DNA of 64,000 nucleotides from Hydrogenophaga sp. (GTDB lineage Bacteria; Pseudomonadota; Gammaproteobacteria; Burkholderiales; Burkholderiaceae_C): assembly GCF_030158645.1 (NCBI RefSeq), contig NZ_JAOASO010000045.1:1-64000 (forward strand). The letters run 5' to 3'. The position numbers and the translations under genes were made by a program. The notes under the pieces are model-generated. The model ran no database searches, was not told the DNA's origin, and was given only the letters and a program-made list of their open reading frames with translations. Shown here in pieces: positions 1 to 9,986 of the stretch; the stretch's first letter is position 1, and each line of letters begins with the position of its first letter.

Positions 1-32
1 TTGAGCAGCAGCTTCGCGCGGTCGTCCAACAT
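1..32 (-). CDS. hrcA: HrcA heat-inducible transcription repressor, N-terminal fragment
   Basis: Only the first ten codons lie in the window. Read on the minus strand from the ATG at 32 they give [10 protein letters not shown], which matches the conserved start of HrcA (MLDxRAKxLL). HrcA represses groE/dnaK operons by binding CIRCE elements. A divergent hrcA next to nadK-recN is the usual Burkholderiales arrangement and supports the call. No CIRCE inverted repeat is visible in the 94-bp gap to nadK. The gene is truncated by the window edge, so nothing can be said about its integrity. Confidence 0.72.
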   Translation of the reverse strand, partial: MLDDRAKLLL

Positions 33-126
33 CGTTTCATTTTACGGAGAGACCGGTGCCCGGTACGGTTCGCAGGCGAGGGTTTTCGGGCAATCCACCA
101 CAGACAGGCTATGTTGTAATTTGGAC

Positions 127-1044
127 ATGAGCATGCCCCCCGACACACGGTCCACACCCTCCCGAACGGACCGTCCCTTGCGCTTCGCGCATGTGGTCAT
201 CGTCGGCAAATACCACGCACCCGGGTCGCGCGACGCGGTGGACGAGATCGCCCACTTCCTGCACGACCAAGGTTGCGATGTGTCGATCGAGCAGGAAACC
301 GCGTTCAACACCGGGCTCACGCAGTACCCGGCGCTCACCGTGCCCGAGATGGGTCAGCACTGCGACCTGGCCCTGGTGGTGGGCGGTGACGGCACGATGC
401 TGGGCATCGGTCGCCAGCTGGCGCGCTACGGTGTACCGCTGGTGGGCATCAACCAGGGACGCCTGGGTTTCATCACCGACATCCCATTTGAAGACTTCCG
501 AGACAAGCTGCGCCCCATCCTGCGCGGCGAGTTTGAGGACGACCCACGCTCGCTCATGGCCGCGGGCGTGTGGCGCGATGGCCGCAGCGTGTTCGAGGCC
601 ACCGCCCTCAACGACGTGGTGGTCAACCGCGGTGGTGCGGCCAGCATGATCGAACTGCGGGTGGAGGTGGACGGGCACTTCGTGGCCAATCAGCGCGCCG
701 ACGGCTTGATCATTGCCTCGCCCACCGGCTCCACCGCTTACGCCTTGTCGGCTGGCGGCCCCTTGCTCCACCCGGCCATCGGCGGCTGGTTGATGGTGCC
801 GATTGCACCGCACACCTTGTCGAACCGGCCGGTGGTGTTGCCCGGCCATTGTGAGATCGCCATGGAGATTGTTTCAGGCAAAGAGGCCAGCGCCAATTTC
901 GACATGCAGTCCTTCACCAGCCTGCTGCCCGGCGACCGCATCGTGGTCCGCCGCTCCGAGCATGCCCTTCGCCTGCTGCACCCGGTCGGCTGGAGCTACT
1001 TCGACACCTTGCGGAAAAAACTCCACTGGAACGAAGGCGTCTGA
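127..1044 (+). CDS. nadK: NAD kinase
   Basis: ATP-dependent NAD kinase, which phosphorylates NAD+ to NADP+ in the cytoplasm. The 305-residue product (ATG at 127; the frame is open to the window edge but upstream codons do not resemble the family) has the GGDGT motif at residues 86-90, the [10 protein letters not shown] segment and the SPTGSTAY nucleotide-binding motif, all characteristic of NadK. Length fits the family (about 290-305). It is divergent from hrcA and is followed 45 bp later by recN in the same direction, so the two may be co-transcribed. Confidence 0.96.
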   Translation: MSMPPDTRSTPSRTDRPLRFAHVVIVGKYHAPGSRDAVDEIAHFLHDQGCDVSIEQETAFNTGLTQYPALTVPEMGQHCDLALVVGGDGTMLGIGRQLARYGVPLVGINQGRLGFITDIPFEDFRDKLRPILRGEFEDDPRSLMAAGVWRDGRSVFEATALNDVVVNRGGAASMIELRVEVDGHFVANQRADGLIIASPTGSTAYALSAGGPLLHPAIGGWLMVPIAPHTLSNRPVVLPGHCEIAMEIVSGKEASANFDMQSFTSLLPGDRIVVRRSEHALRLLHPVGWSYFDTLRKKLHWNEGV

Positions 1045-1089
1045 GGAACCGGCAGAATCCGGCCTGTCCCCAACCTCACACACCCCGAC

Positions 1090-2733
1090 ATGAGCCTCCG
1101 CCGCATCGCCTTGCGCGACTTCGTCATCGTGCAATCCCTCGACCTGGAACTCGACCAGGGCTTTGGCGTACTCACAGGCGAAACCGGTGCGGGAAAATCG
1201 ATTCTCATCGACGCACTCCAGTTGGCGCTGGGCGCGCGTGCCGAGAGCGGTGTGGTGCGCGAAGGCGCTGCGCGTTGCGAAATCGCTGCCGAATTCGACG
1301 CACTCCCCTCCGTCACACCCTGGCTGGAGGAGCACGGTTTCCCGGTCGACGACAGCCTGCTCTTGCGCCGCACCGTGGACACCGAAGGCCGCAGCCGCGC
1401 CTGGATCAATGGCAGCGCCGCCACCATGGCCCAGCTCAAGGCCCTGGCCGACGGTCTGGTCGACATCCACGGCCAACACGCCTGGCAGAGCCTCACGCGG
1501 GCGGAAGCCGTGCGCGACCTGCTCGACGCCTACGCCGGCATCGACACCCAGGCAGCCGCCCTCGCCTGGTCGCACTGGCGCCACCAGCGCAAGGCGCTGG
1601 ACAACGCCACCGAGAAACAGAACACACTGCAGCAGGAAAGCGAACGCTTGTCCTGGCAGATCACCGAGCTCGACAAGCTCTCTCCCCTGCCGGGCGAGTG
1701 GGAAGAACTGAACACACAACACAGCCGCCTGGCCAACGCGCAAGGTCTGCTGGACGCCGCTCAAGCAGCCGTCACTGCCCTGGACGATGAAGAATCCAAC
1801 GCCGCAGCGCTGATCCACCGTGCGCTGACGGCGCTGCAGGCACAAGCCCACATCGAGCCGCGTTTTGCAGACGGCATCGCCGCGCTGGAAGCCGCCCTCG
1901 CCCTGGTGCAGGACACGGTGCACAACCTGCACCAGTACACGCGCCACACCGACCAGGACCCGTCCAGTCTGGAAGCGCTCGACCAGCGCCTGGCGCAATG
2001 GGTGTCGCTGGCGCGCCGTTACCGCCGCAACCCCGAAGAATTGGCCGATGTGCTGGCGCAATGGAAGCGTGAACTCACCACCATCGACCGGGCGCTGGAT
2101 CTGGACGCGCTCCAACAAGCCGAGCGGTCGGCCTGGAAATCCTTCAACACCGAGGTGCTGGGCATCACCAAGGAACGCCAGAAGGCAGCGCCCAAACTGT
2201 CGAAGGCGGTCACGCAGAGCATGCAGACCCTGGGCATGCAGGGCGGCGTGTTCGAAGTGGCTTTGCTGCGCCTCGATGAACCCCAGGCGCACGGCTGGGA
2301 ACAGGTTGAATTCCGGGTGGCGGGCCATGCGGGCGCCACACCCAAACCGGTGGGCAAGGTGGCCTCGGGCGGTGAACTCTCGCGCATCGCGCTCGCCATC
2401 TCGGTGGTCACCAGCCGCCTCGGACAAGCGCCCACCTTGATCTTTGACGAAGTGGACTCCGGCATCGGTGGCGCTGTGGCACACACCGTGGGCCAATTGT
2501 TGCGCCAGCTCGGACGCGACCGCCAGGTGCTGGCCGTGACCCACCTGCCCCAGGTGGCGGCGTGTGCCGACCACCACCTGCTGGTGAGCAAACAGCTGGT
2601 GGGCAAACAAACACTGAGCACGGTGGCGCCAATCGGACACGAAGCGCGGGTGGTCGAGCTCGCGCGCATGCTGGGTGGCAGCGGGAAGTCGGAGATTTCG
2701 CTGGCGCACGCCCGCGAACTCCTCTCGGCGTGA
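1090..2733 (+). CDS. recN: DNA repair protein RecN
   Basis: SMC-like ATPase that tethers DNA ends during double-strand break repair. The product has 547 residues: an N-terminal Walker A (GETGAGKS, residues 30-37), a long charged and coiled-coil centre (about 150-370), and a C-terminal half with the ABC signature region ([14 protein letters not shown]) and Walker B ([12 protein letters not shown]). The length is normal for RecN. It lies between nadK and rapZ. No LexA box was recognised upstream, so SOS control is not shown by the sequence. Confidence 0.95.
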   Translation: MSLRRIALRDFVIVQSLDLELDQGFGVLTGETGAGKSILIDALQLALGARAESGVVREGAARCEIAAEFDALPSVTPWLEEHGFPVDDSLLLRRTVDTEGRSRAWINGSAATMAQLKALADGLVDIHGQHAWQSLTRAEAVRDLLDAYAGIDTQAAALAWSHWRHQRKALDNATEKQNTLQQESERLSWQITELDKLSPLPGEWEELNTQHSRLANAQGLLDAAQAAVTALDDEESNAAALIHRALTALQAQAHIEPRFADGIAALEAALALVQDTVHNLHQYTRHTDQDPSSLEALDQRLAQWVSLARRYRRNPEELADVLAQWKRELTTIDRALDLDALQQAERSAWKSFNTEVLGITKERQKAAPKLSKAVTQSMQTLGMQGGVFEVALLRLDEPQAHGWEQVEFRVAGHAGATPKPVGKVASGGELSRIALAISVVTSRLGQAPTLIFDEVDSGIGGAVAHTVGQLLRQLGRDRQVLAVTHLPQVAACADHHLLVSKQLVGKQTLSTVAPIGHEARVVELARMLGGSGKSEISLAHARELLSA

Positions 2734-2747
2734 TCGCTCCAACCGCC

Positions 2748-3662
2748 ATGACATCAACAAACGACGCCCCGATCCACCTGGTGCTGATCACCGGCATGTC
2801 CGGCTCGGGCAAATCGGTCGCACTCACCGCGCTGGAGGACGTGGGCTTTTATTGCGTGGACAACCTGCCACCCGAATTGCTCGAGGCCTTCATCGAACTC
2901 GAACAGAGCCACAAAGCCAGCAAGGTCGCGATTGCCATGGACGTGCGCAGCGCGGGCTCATTGCCGGGCTTGCCCAAGCGGCTGGCGCAACTTCAGCACC
3001 ACGCGCAGCGTCCGGTGAACCTCACGACGGTCTTCCTCGACGCGACCACCGACACGCTGGTGCGCCGGTTTTCGGAAACGCGGCGCCTGCATCCGCTCTC
3101 GCTCAAGCAGTTCAACGACCAGCACCGCGCCCTGACCGACGCCATCGAGCAGGAACGGGAGCTGCTGGCCGAACTTCGAGACCAGGCACTGGTGCTCGAC
3201 ACCAGCCTGATCCGTCCCACGCACCTGCGCAGCCAGATCAAGGACCTGCTGGGTGCCACGCAAGCGCCACTCACGCTCGTGTTCGAGTCCTTCGCGTTCA
3301 AGCGCGGCATTCCGATGGACGCCGACTTCGTGTTCGATGTGCGCATGCTGGCCAACCCACACTACGAACCCCACCTCAAACCACTGACCGGCCGCGACGC
3401 AGCGGTGGCCGCCTACCTGAACGCGCAGCCGGAGGTGCGGCAGATGGAGCAGCAGATCACCGATTTTCTGGCGCACTGGCTGCCGCAAATGCTGCGCGAC
3501 CACCGCAGCTATGTGACCGTGGCCGTTGGCTGCACCGGCGGGCAGCACCGCTCCGTGTACCTGGTGGAGCAACTCGCGCGAGCGTTCGGCGCGGATTGGT
3601 CAACGCGAGTGAGGCACCGCGAATCCGACAGCTGGCCAACACCGATGGTGCCCGGCGTTTAA
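2748..3662 (+). CDS. rapZ: RNase adapter protein RapZ
   Basis: P-loop nucleotide-binding protein. In E. coli RapZ delivers the small RNA GlmZ to RNase E and so controls amino-sugar synthesis; the role in betaproteobacteria is inferred by family. The Walker A GMSGSGKS is at residues 16-23, followed by the family segment [12 protein letters not shown], and the C-terminal signature [20 protein letters not shown] is intact. The ATG at 2748 gives 304 residues, about 20 more than the E. coli protein, the surplus being a C-terminal tail. It starts 14 bp after recN and its stop overlaps the stop of the convergent mutY gene by 4 bp. Confidence 0.94.
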   Translation: MTSTNDAPIHLVLITGMSGSGKSVALTALEDVGFYCVDNLPPELLEAFIELEQSHKASKVAIAMDVRSAGSLPGLPKRLAQLQHHAQRPVNLTTVFLDATTDTLVRRFSETRRLHPLSLKQFNDQHRALTDAIEQERELLAELRDQALVLDTSLIRPTHLRSQIKDLLGATQAPLTLVFESFAFKRGIPMDADFVFDVRMLANPHYEPHLKPLTGRDAAVAAYLNAQPEVRQMEQQITDFLAHWLPQMLRDHRSYVTVAVGCTGGQHRSVYLVEQLARAFGADWSTRVRHRESDSWPTPMVPGV

Positions 3663-4762
3663 GTCTGCGCAAACAGATCGGGCGTCTGCAAGGCCTGCAA
3701 CAGCAGCTTCACAGGTGTGGGCAAGCCATGCTGGCCCAGGCGGGCAGCGTCCACCCATCGGCCTTCGGGCAATTCGCCGGGCATCGGCGCCGACGCCAGT
3801 TCCAGCAACAGGGGGTGCAATCGCAACTCACGGTGGGTGAGGCTGTGCGAGACAGCGTCCAGCGCGACCAGTCGATCCACCCAGGCTGAGGGCAAGCCAG
3901 CGTGGGCGGCCTGCTCGCTTTCAAACACCGGCGGGCAATACAGCCCGGCCCAGATGCCGCTGGCAGGTCGGCGCTGCAACCAGAAGCGCTCGGGTCCGTC
4001 GGCGAGCTTCACCAGCAACAACCACCAGCTTTCATGGCGGCGCTTCAAGGTGCGGGACTTCACCGGAAACCGCTGCGGCTCACCCGCTTGGAGGCCCCGG
4101 CAAATGCCCTGCATGGGGCACTGCCCGCAGGCCGGACGGCTGCGTGTGCAGACCGTTGCGCCCAGGTCCATCAGGCCTTGTGTGTAGGCGGTCATGTCGT
4201 CGGCAGCCGGGTTGTCCGGCAACAGCGCCTGCGCCAACGCCCACAACGCGCGTTGGGATTTTGTCTGGGCCAGATCGCCTTCAAACGCGAGCAAGCGCGT
4301 GAGCACCCTGCGCACATTGCCGTCCACGATGGACACGCGCTCACCAAAACAGAACGATGCGATGGCGGCCGCGGTGGATGCACCGATGCCGGGCAAGGTT
4401 TCGAGCCCGGCGGCCGTTGAAGGGAACTCACCGCCGTGCTGCTCGACCACCGCCTGCGCGCAACGGTGAAGGTTGCGAGCGCGGCTGTAATAGCCGAGGC
4501 CGCTCCACAACGCCATGACCTCGTCGGCGTCGGCGGCGGCCAACGCCTGCACGTCGGGGAATCGCTCGAGGAATTGCGCGTAGTAGCCCAGCACGGTGCT
4601 CACCTGGGTCTGCTGCAGCATGACCTCGGACAGCCACACGCGGTAAGGATCGCGACTGCCCTGCCAGGGCATGCCGCTGCGCCCGGCGCGGCGTTGCCAC
4701 TCGATCAACAGGGGTGCAAAGTCGCGAGGCAAGTCGACCCGTTGGCCGACGACGCCGCTCAT
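3659..4762 (-). CDS. mutY: A/G-specific adenine DNA glycosylase MutY
   Basis: Removes adenine mispaired with 8-oxoguanine. The 367-residue protein carries the catalytic Glu in [10 protein letters not shown] (E46), the helix-hairpin-helix [12 protein letters not shown] followed by the catalytic Asp of VDGNVRRV (D147), and the 4Fe-4S cluster cysteines with C-x6-C-x2-C-x5-C spacing. A C-terminal NUDIX-like domain (after about residue 230) recognises 8-oxoG. Its start codon overlaps the stop of the upstream dynamin gene by 4 bp (ATGA), so the two are probably translationally coupled. mutM, which acts in the same GO repair system, lies just beyond the dynamin gene. Confidence 0.96.
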   Translation of the reverse strand: MSGVVGQRVDLPRDFAPLLIEWQRRAGRSGMPWQGSRDPYRVWLSEVMLQQTQVSTVLGYYAQFLERFPDVQALAAADADEVMALWSGLGYYSRARNLHRCAQAVVEQHGGEFPSTAAGLETLPGIGASTAAAIASFCFGERVSIVDGNVRRVLTRLLAFEGDLAQTKSQRALWALAQALLPDNPAADDMTAYTQGLMDLGATVCTRSRPACGQCPMQGICRGLQAGEPQRFPVKSRTLKRRHESWWLLLVKLADGPERFWLQRRPASGIWAGLYCPPVFESEQAAHAGLPSAWVDRLVALDAVSHSLTHRELRLHPLLLELASAPMPGELPEGRWVDAARLGQHGLPTPVKLLLQALQTPDLFAQT

Positions 4763-6702
4763 GCCGCCAGGGCTTCGGCGGGTTCTTCGTCCGGCGCGGC
4801 CATCAGGTGGTCCGTCAGCTCGGACAACTTGGTGTCCAGCAGATTGAGCTTGACCTGGTGCGTCTGCAGTTCGCGGATGCGCTCGTCAAGTCCCCCCGCC
4901 GCTTGCTGGATGCGTGACACCGCTTCAATGCGCCGGGTGAAGTTGCGTCGGCGTTCGCGCAGTTGGGCATCCAACTGTGCCGCTGCCGATTTGTTCCACA
5001 GCTCCACCTCGTTGACCGCGGTGTCGTACACCACGCGCAAGCGGCTCATGAGCGCGCGCGCCAGGCGTTCGGCAAATTCGGGATTGGCCAACTTGAGCGC
5101 GTTGCCCAGGCTCAGGTACTGCAGGTGGCTCTTCTCGATCAGGTCGAGGTCTTTCACATACTGGGCCAGCTGGGGCGGCATGGGCGCCTGCAACGAAAAG
5201 CCGTACTCGGCGTTCAGGCTCTTGAAACTGCCTTCCAACATGGACTGGATGTCGCCCGCCATGCCGTCGGCCTTGTGCATGTCGGCGCGCAGCCGGTCAA
5301 AGGTGTGGTCGTACGCGCGGCGCACGCCCAACTTGATGCCCGGCTGGCGCAGCGCCTTGGCCAACACCGCCACCTCGGTCTTGAGGTGGGTGGCACTCAA
5401 CATGGCGAACAGGTCTTTGAGCAAGCGCAAGTGCACCGAACGCACCGCCTGGATCTTGGCACCACTGGCATCAAAATCGGCCTGTTCCTGCTCGATGCGC
5501 AGACGCATCTGCTTGATCACGCCGGCGTTCTTGCCGCGCAAGCCTTCCAGCTCCTGGATTTGCTCGACGAGGTCGCGCGAGCGGGTGTGCACCATGCGCG
5601 TGGTCTCTACCCGCAAGGACTGGATGCCGGTGGCCACCGCCGCGCTCAGGATCTTGCGCCGCTGCCCCAGCAGGTCCACACCGAGTGCCGTTTCCAGCTC
5701 CATCAGGTTGCTGGCCTCCAGCAGTTTCTTGTCGCGATGGACCTTGGCCAGCAGGCCTTTTTGTGCAGACACCGCCAGCACCTGGCGCGGCGAAAGTCCG
5801 AGGATCTCGGCCGAGTCGGTGCGCTGCGATGCGATTTGCAACTGCACCTGCTCGGGGGAGCTCAGCGCGTCCCACATGGTGTCGATCTTGTTGAGCACCA
5901 CCAGCCGCGACTCTTTGCCTTCACCCAGCACCGACAGGTGCTGGCGCCAGATGGTCAGATCGGACTTGGTCACGCCGGTGTCGGCCGCCAGGATGAACAC
6001 CACCGCTTGGGCCTGCGGCAGCAGGCTGACAGTGAGTTCGGGTTCGGCACCAATCGCATTCAATCCCGGCGTGTCCAGAATCACCAGACCTTGTTTGAGC
6101 AGCGGGTGCGCCATGTTGATCAAGGCGTGGCGCCACTTGGGCACCTCCACCGTACCGTCCGCAGCGGTCAGCGGATTGTCTTCAGGCGCTTCATCGCTCC
6201 AGAAACCCAGACCGCGTGCTTCGTCCAGCGTCACGCGCCGCACCTCGGCCACTTTCTGGATCGCACTCGCCAGTTGCTTGGGATCGTTCACGTCCAGATC
6301 AATGCGCTCCCACTTGTCGGGAGCGTTGCGCCAATCGAGCAAGGAGAGGGGCTGCAAACGGGTCTCGATGGGCAGCAGGCGCAGGCAGGGAGGCACTTCC
6401 GCGTCGTAACCCAGCTCGGTGGGACACATCGTCGTGCGACCCGCACTCGCCGGCATGATGCGGCGCCCGTAACCGGCGAAGAACACCGCGTTGATCAGCT
6501 CCGATTTGCCACGCGAGAACTCGGCCACGAAGGCCACCATGATCTTGTCGTTCTTGACCTGGGCGTGAAGTCCGTCAAGCCGCTCGCGGATGCCGGGCTC
6601 CATCAGGTCGTGGTCGGTCAACCACTCGGCAAGCAGCCGCAACCGCAAGGCAAACTGCTTGCGCCATGCACCGTGTTGATCAAATTCCTGGTTGAAACTC
6701 AT
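4759..6702 (-). CDS. Dynamin-family GTPase
   Basis: Large GTPase of the bacterial dynamin-like group, which bind and remodel membranes; the specific cellular role is unknown. In 647 residues the G1 P-loop region reads AEFSRGKS (about residues 60-67), with G3 DTPGLN and G4 NKID following, then a long helical, charged stalk-like region (about 330-640) with no clear transmembrane segment. The first glycine of the canonical GxxxxGKS loop is alanine here, which I recall as usual in this subfamily. The 4-bp overlap with mutY suggests one transcript. The upstream 92-bp gap separates it from mutM on the same strand. Confidence 0.9.
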   Translation of the reverse strand: MSFNQEFDQHGAWRKQFALRLRLLAEWLTDHDLMEPGIRERLDGLHAQVKNDKIMVAFVAEFSRGKSELINAVFFAGYGRRIMPASAGRTTMCPTELGYDAEVPPCLRLLPIETRLQPLSLLDWRNAPDKWERIDLDVNDPKQLASAIQKVAEVRRVTLDEARGLGFWSDEAPEDNPLTAADGTVEVPKWRHALINMAHPLLKQGLVILDTPGLNAIGAEPELTVSLLPQAQAVVFILAADTGVTKSDLTIWRQHLSVLGEGKESRLVVLNKIDTMWDALSSPEQVQLQIASQRTDSAEILGLSPRQVLAVSAQKGLLAKVHRDKKLLEASNLMELETALGVDLLGQRRKILSAAVATGIQSLRVETTRMVHTRSRDLVEQIQELEGLRGKNAGVIKQMRLRIEQEQADFDASGAKIQAVRSVHLRLLKDLFAMLSATHLKTEVAVLAKALRQPGIKLGVRRAYDHTFDRLRADMHKADGMAGDIQSMLEGSFKSLNAEYGFSLQAPMPPQLAQYVKDLDLIEKSHLQYLSLGNALKLANPEFAERLARALMSRLRVVYDTAVNEVELWNKSAAAQLDAQLRERRRNFTRRIEAVSRIQQAAGGLDERIRELQTHQVKLNLLDTKLSELTDHLMAAPDEEPAEALAA

Positions 6703-6794
6703 AGTCCTGTGTCGCGTCCGTCAATCAATATAGCATCGGGTCCCGCCGCAAAACCGGACGGACCGCATGCCGTGCCAACGGCACCGGTCGTCGA

Positions 6795-7610
6795 TCAAAT
6801 TTTCTGGCAAGTGGTGCAAAAAAACGTCGATCTTTGCCCCTGACGCATGGACTTGACCGCCGTGCCACACACCCTGCAGGGCTGACCTTCCCGGCCGTAC
6901 ACCATCGCGTCCAACTGAAAGTAGCCCGACTGACCTTCGGCGCTGGAGAAATCGCGCAAGGTGCTGCCGCCCAGCGCCACGGCGCGGTTGAGCACCTGCA
7001 CGATGGCGGTGTGCAGACGCAGAGCCCTCGGTTTGCTCAGGCGATCGGCGCGCACGGTGGGCCGGATTCCCGCCAGAAACAAGGCTTCCGATGCGTAGAT
7101 GTTGCCCACCCCCACCACAATGTCACCGGCCAGCAGAACCTGTTTGATCGGCGAGCGGCGGAGTTGGAGGGCTCGGTGAAAGGCGAGCGGGTCGAACCCC
7201 CCTTCCAGAGGCTCCACACCCAGCTTGCCCAGCAGCTTGTCGGCGGGCGTGACATCAAGGGCCGGCGCATACACCACCGCACCGAACCGCCGGGGGTCGT
7301 GCAAGCGCAATGTCCCCCGGCTGGTCAGCAGCTCAAGGTGATCGTGATGGCCCCGAGGCGGCAGTTCGTGCGCGAACTGCAGACTGCCCGACATGCCCAA
7401 GTGCAGCAGCAGATGGCCTTCGTCCAGATTGAGCAACAGGTACTTGCCCCGCCGGGTAACCGATCGGACCAGGCGTCCTTCGAGCGAGGCCACGTCGCAA
7501 CCCAGGGGCCACCGCAGCGGCTTGCCCATCTCCATCCGCAGTATCGATGCGCCCGCGATGCGGTCGGCGAAGCTGCGCCGCGTGACTTCGACTTCAGGGA
7601 GTTCGGGCAT
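6795..7610 (-). CDS. mutM: Formamidopyrimidine-DNA glycosylase (Fpg/MutM)
   Basis: Excises 8-oxoguanine and other oxidised purines and nicks the abasic site. The start at 7610 is fixed by the mechanism: the protein must begin M-P-E-L-P-E so that Pro2 becomes the N-terminal nucleophile. An upstream in-frame start at 7655 would bury it. The 271-residue protein ends in the C-x2-C-x16-C-x2-C zinc finger required for DNA binding. It is divergent from the TPR gene at 7702. Together with mutY nearby it makes two of the three GO-system enzymes. Confidence 0.96.
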   Translation of the reverse strand: MPELPEVEVTRRSFADRIAGASILRMEMGKPLRWPLGCDVASLEGRLVRSVTRRGKYLLLNLDEGHLLLHLGMSGSLQFAHELPPRGHHDHLELLTSRGTLRLHDPRRFGAVVYAPALDVTPADKLLGKLGVEPLEGGFDPLAFHRALQLRRSPIKQVLLAGDIVVGVGNIYASEALFLAGIRPTVRADRLSKPRALRLHTAIVQVLNRAVALGGSTLRDFSSAEGQSGYFQLDAMVYGREGQPCRVCGTAVKSMRQGQRSTFFCTTCQKI

Positions 7611-7701
7611 GGATCTGCATTTCCTTTGACACAGCCGGAACGCTTGTGCGGTCATCGGATCAGACCCCTGCGCCCCTGAAACCTTCCATTATCATGAACC
7701 G

Positions 7702-9516
7702 ATGAATACCTTGCACCGCCTCGCAGGCCCATCCACTCGGCATTTCGGGCTTGCGCGCAGATCGGCCCTGGCCCTCGCTCTGGGCATTGGTTGCTGGAGC
7801 GCCCTTGCCCAGACGGCACCGGTGGTGCCCGCGCCAGCAAGCCCCGTGGCGCCAGCTGCCGGAGGTGTCGTCAGCTCGGCGCTGACCGCCCCGCTCTTTT
7901 ACCAATTGCTGCTGGGCGAGTTGAACGTTCGCGCGGGCGAGCCCGGGACGGGCTATTCGTTCATCCTGGACGCCGCGCGCAAACAGCGCGATCCACTGCT
8001 CTACCGCCGTGCGGTTGAAGTGGCGCTGCAGGCCCGCTCGGGCGAAGCAGCCCTCACCGCAGCCCGGGCCTGGTCAGACGACATCCCGGGCAGCTCTGAA
8101 GCCAACCGCTTTGTGCTGCAAATCCTGCTGGCCCTCAACCGCGTCAATGAAACCGGACCGGTGTTGCAAACCATCCTCAAAGACGCCAGCGCATCCGAGC
8201 GCAACGACGCCATCAACGCCATTCCCCAGACTTTTTCTCGCGTGACCGACAAGGCGCGGGCCGCAGCCGTGGTGCGCGAAGCGTTGGGTCCCTATCTCAA
8301 GCAACCGGCCCACGCGGCGCCCGCCTTCACGTCGGTGGGCCGCATGTATCTGGCGCAAGACCAGTTACCTGAAGCACTCGTGTCGGCCCGCCTGGGCCAC
8401 ACCGCTGAACCGGCGTCTCCTTTCCCCGCCCTGCTGGCGCTGGAGATCATGGAGCGCGGGGAAGCCTCGGCCGAGCCCATCGTGCGTCAGCAAATCGAAG
8501 CCAGCAGCATCTCAACCCCTGCCGACACGGCAGTTGCACTCTCGTACGCGCGTACCTTGCTGGACACACAACGGAATGCGGAAGCCCGCGCACAGCTCGA
8601 AAAACTGACCACGCGTCAGCCCGAACAGGCGGAGCCCTGGCTGTTGCTGGGCTCCATGCAACTGCAGGAAAACGCCCTGCCAGCCGCCACCGCATCGTTG
8701 GAAAAGTACATGGGGCTGGCGCGACAGGCTGGCGACGAGCGATCCGCTCGCGGGCTCACGCAGGCCTATTTGATGATGGCGCAGATCGCAGAGAAGCGGC
8801 AGGACTTCCCCGCCGCCAACGCCTGGCTGGACCGCATCGAAAATGCCGACGACATCATGGCGGCGCAGATGCGGCGGGCATCGGTGCTGGCCCGGCAAGG
8901 CAAGATGGCGCAGGCCCGTGCCCTGCTGCGCAGCCAGCCCGAGCGCACCCCGGAAGACGCGCGTCTGAAGCTGGTGGCCGAAGCCCAGTTGTTGCGCGAC
9001 TTCAAGGCGTGGAAAGAAGCGTACGAGGTCTACGGCGAAGCAGTGGCCCGGTTCCCCGATTTGCCCGATCTGCGCTACGACCAGGCCATGATGGCCGAGA
9101 AGGCGGGCAAGCCAGCGGACATGGAGGTGCTGCTGCGCGCATTGATCGCGGCCAAACCCGATTTCCACCACGCCTACAACGCCCTGGGCTATTCGCTGGC
9201 CGACCGCAACGAGCGCCTGCCCGAAGCCAAGAAGCTGATCGAAAAAGCGGTGGAACTGGCACCCGGAGATGCCTACATCCAGGACAGCCTGGGCTGGGTG
9301 GAATTCCGGCTGGGCAACACGGCGCGAGCGGTTGAAATCCTTCAAGCGGCGTATGGCAAGCGCCCAGACCCGGAAATCGCGGCGCACTTGGGTGAGGTGC
9401 TGTGGTCGCAAGGACAGCGCGATCAGGCGCTCAAGATCTGGCGCGAGGGCCTGCTGCTGTCTTCCGACAACGAGACCCTGCAAGGAACGCTCAAGCGACT
9501 GCGCGTCAAACCATGA
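7702..9516 (+). CDS. Tetratricopeptide-repeat protein, exported
   Basis: The 604-residue protein starts with a signal peptide (charged start, hydrophobic stretch about residues 20-36, cleavage near ALAQ), followed by a Pro/Ala-rich linker and then TPR-type helical repeats through most of the chain. The best conserved repeat is near the C-terminus (AYNALGYSLADR...A..L...A..L.P.D). No enzymatic motif is seen. TPR proteins scaffold protein complexes; this one is probably periplasmic. Its stop codon overlaps the start of lolB (ATGA), and this TPR-lolB-ispE order is common in Burkholderiales, which suggests a cell-envelope role. The precise function is unknown. Confidence 0.88.
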   Translation: MNTLHRLAGPSTRHFGLARRSALALALGIGCWSALAQTAPVVPAPASPVAPAAGGVVSSALTAPLFYQLLLGELNVRAGEPGTGYSFILDAARKQRDPLLYRRAVEVALQARSGEAALTAARAWSDDIPGSSEANRFVLQILLALNRVNETGPVLQTILKDASASERNDAINAIPQTFSRVTDKARAAAVVREALGPYLKQPAHAAPAFTSVGRMYLAQDQLPEALVSARLGHTAEPASPFPALLALEIMERGEASAEPIVRQQIEASSISTPADTAVALSYARTLLDTQRNAEARAQLEKLTTRQPEQAEPWLLLGSMQLQENALPAATASLEKYMGLARQAGDERSARGLTQAYLMMAQIAEKRQDFPAANAWLDRIENADDIMAAQMRRASVLARQGKMAQARALLRSQPERTPEDARLKLVAEAQLLRDFKAWKEAYEVYGEAVARFPDLPDLRYDQAMMAEKAGKPADMEVLLRALIAAKPDFHHAYNALGYSLADRNERLPEAKKLIEKAVELAPGDAYIQDSLGWVEFRLGNTARAVEILQAAYGKRPDPEIAAHLGEVLWSQGQRDQALKIWREGLLLSSDNETLQGTLKRLRVKP

Positions 9517-9986
9517 GATGGGCAGCGCTGCTGGTCTCAGCCGCTTTGCTGTCGGCCTGCGCCACACCACAACGAGCCGTTCAGCCCGGGGAAGAACTCT
9601 GGAGTGGCCGTCTGGCCATGACCGTGCAGAGCGATCCACCCCAGTCTTTCTCGGCTGGCTTTGATCTGCGCGGTACGCCCAGTGCGGGCGAACTGCAACT
9701 CACCACGCCGCTGGGCACCTCGCTGGCCACCGTGGTGTGGTCTCCCGGCCGCGCGGAGATGCGCCAGGGCGGGCAGGTCACGCGTCGGGGCAGCCTGGAC
9801 GAACTCACCACCGAACTCAGCGGCACCGCAGTGCCGGTGGCCGCCCTCTTCGGCTGGCTGCGCGGGCAGGCGGGCGAGGTACCCGGCTGGCAGGCCGATC
9901 TGAGCCGACAAGCCGAAGGACGCATCACGGCCCGTCGCATCGCGCCCGTGCCCACGGCCGAACTCCGGGTCGTCGTGGAGCCATGA
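9513..9986 (+). CDS. lolB: Outer membrane lipoprotein LolB
   Basis: LolB accepts lipoproteins from periplasmic LolA and inserts them in the outer membrane. The 157-residue product (ATG at 9513 in the ATGA overlap with the TPR gene) has a short signal peptide ending in the lipobox L-S-A-C at about residues 14-17, making it a lipoprotein itself. It shows the LolB layout: W-x-G-R-L-A near the start, then beta strands such as GELQLTTPLGTSLATVVW and the WLRGQ segment. It is slightly shorter than E. coli LolB. Its stop overlaps the ispE start, so TPR-lolB-ispE form a coupled operon. Confidence 0.9.
   Translation: MRWAALLVSAALLSACATPQRAVQPGEELWSGRLAMTVQSDPPQSFSAGFDLRGTPSAGELQLTTPLGTSLATVVWSPGRAEMRQGGQVTRRGSLDELTTELSGTAVPVAALFGWLRGQAGEVPGWQADLSRQAEGRITARRIAPVPTAELRVVVEP

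Noticed and set aside
33-126. CIRCE element near hrcA
   Set aside because: No TTAGCACTC/GAGTGCTAA inverted repeat is present in this gap.
4963-6843. 626-codon open frame antisense to the dynamin gene
   Set aside because: No recognisable motif and composition of a shadow frame; the dynamin motifs on the other strand are clear.
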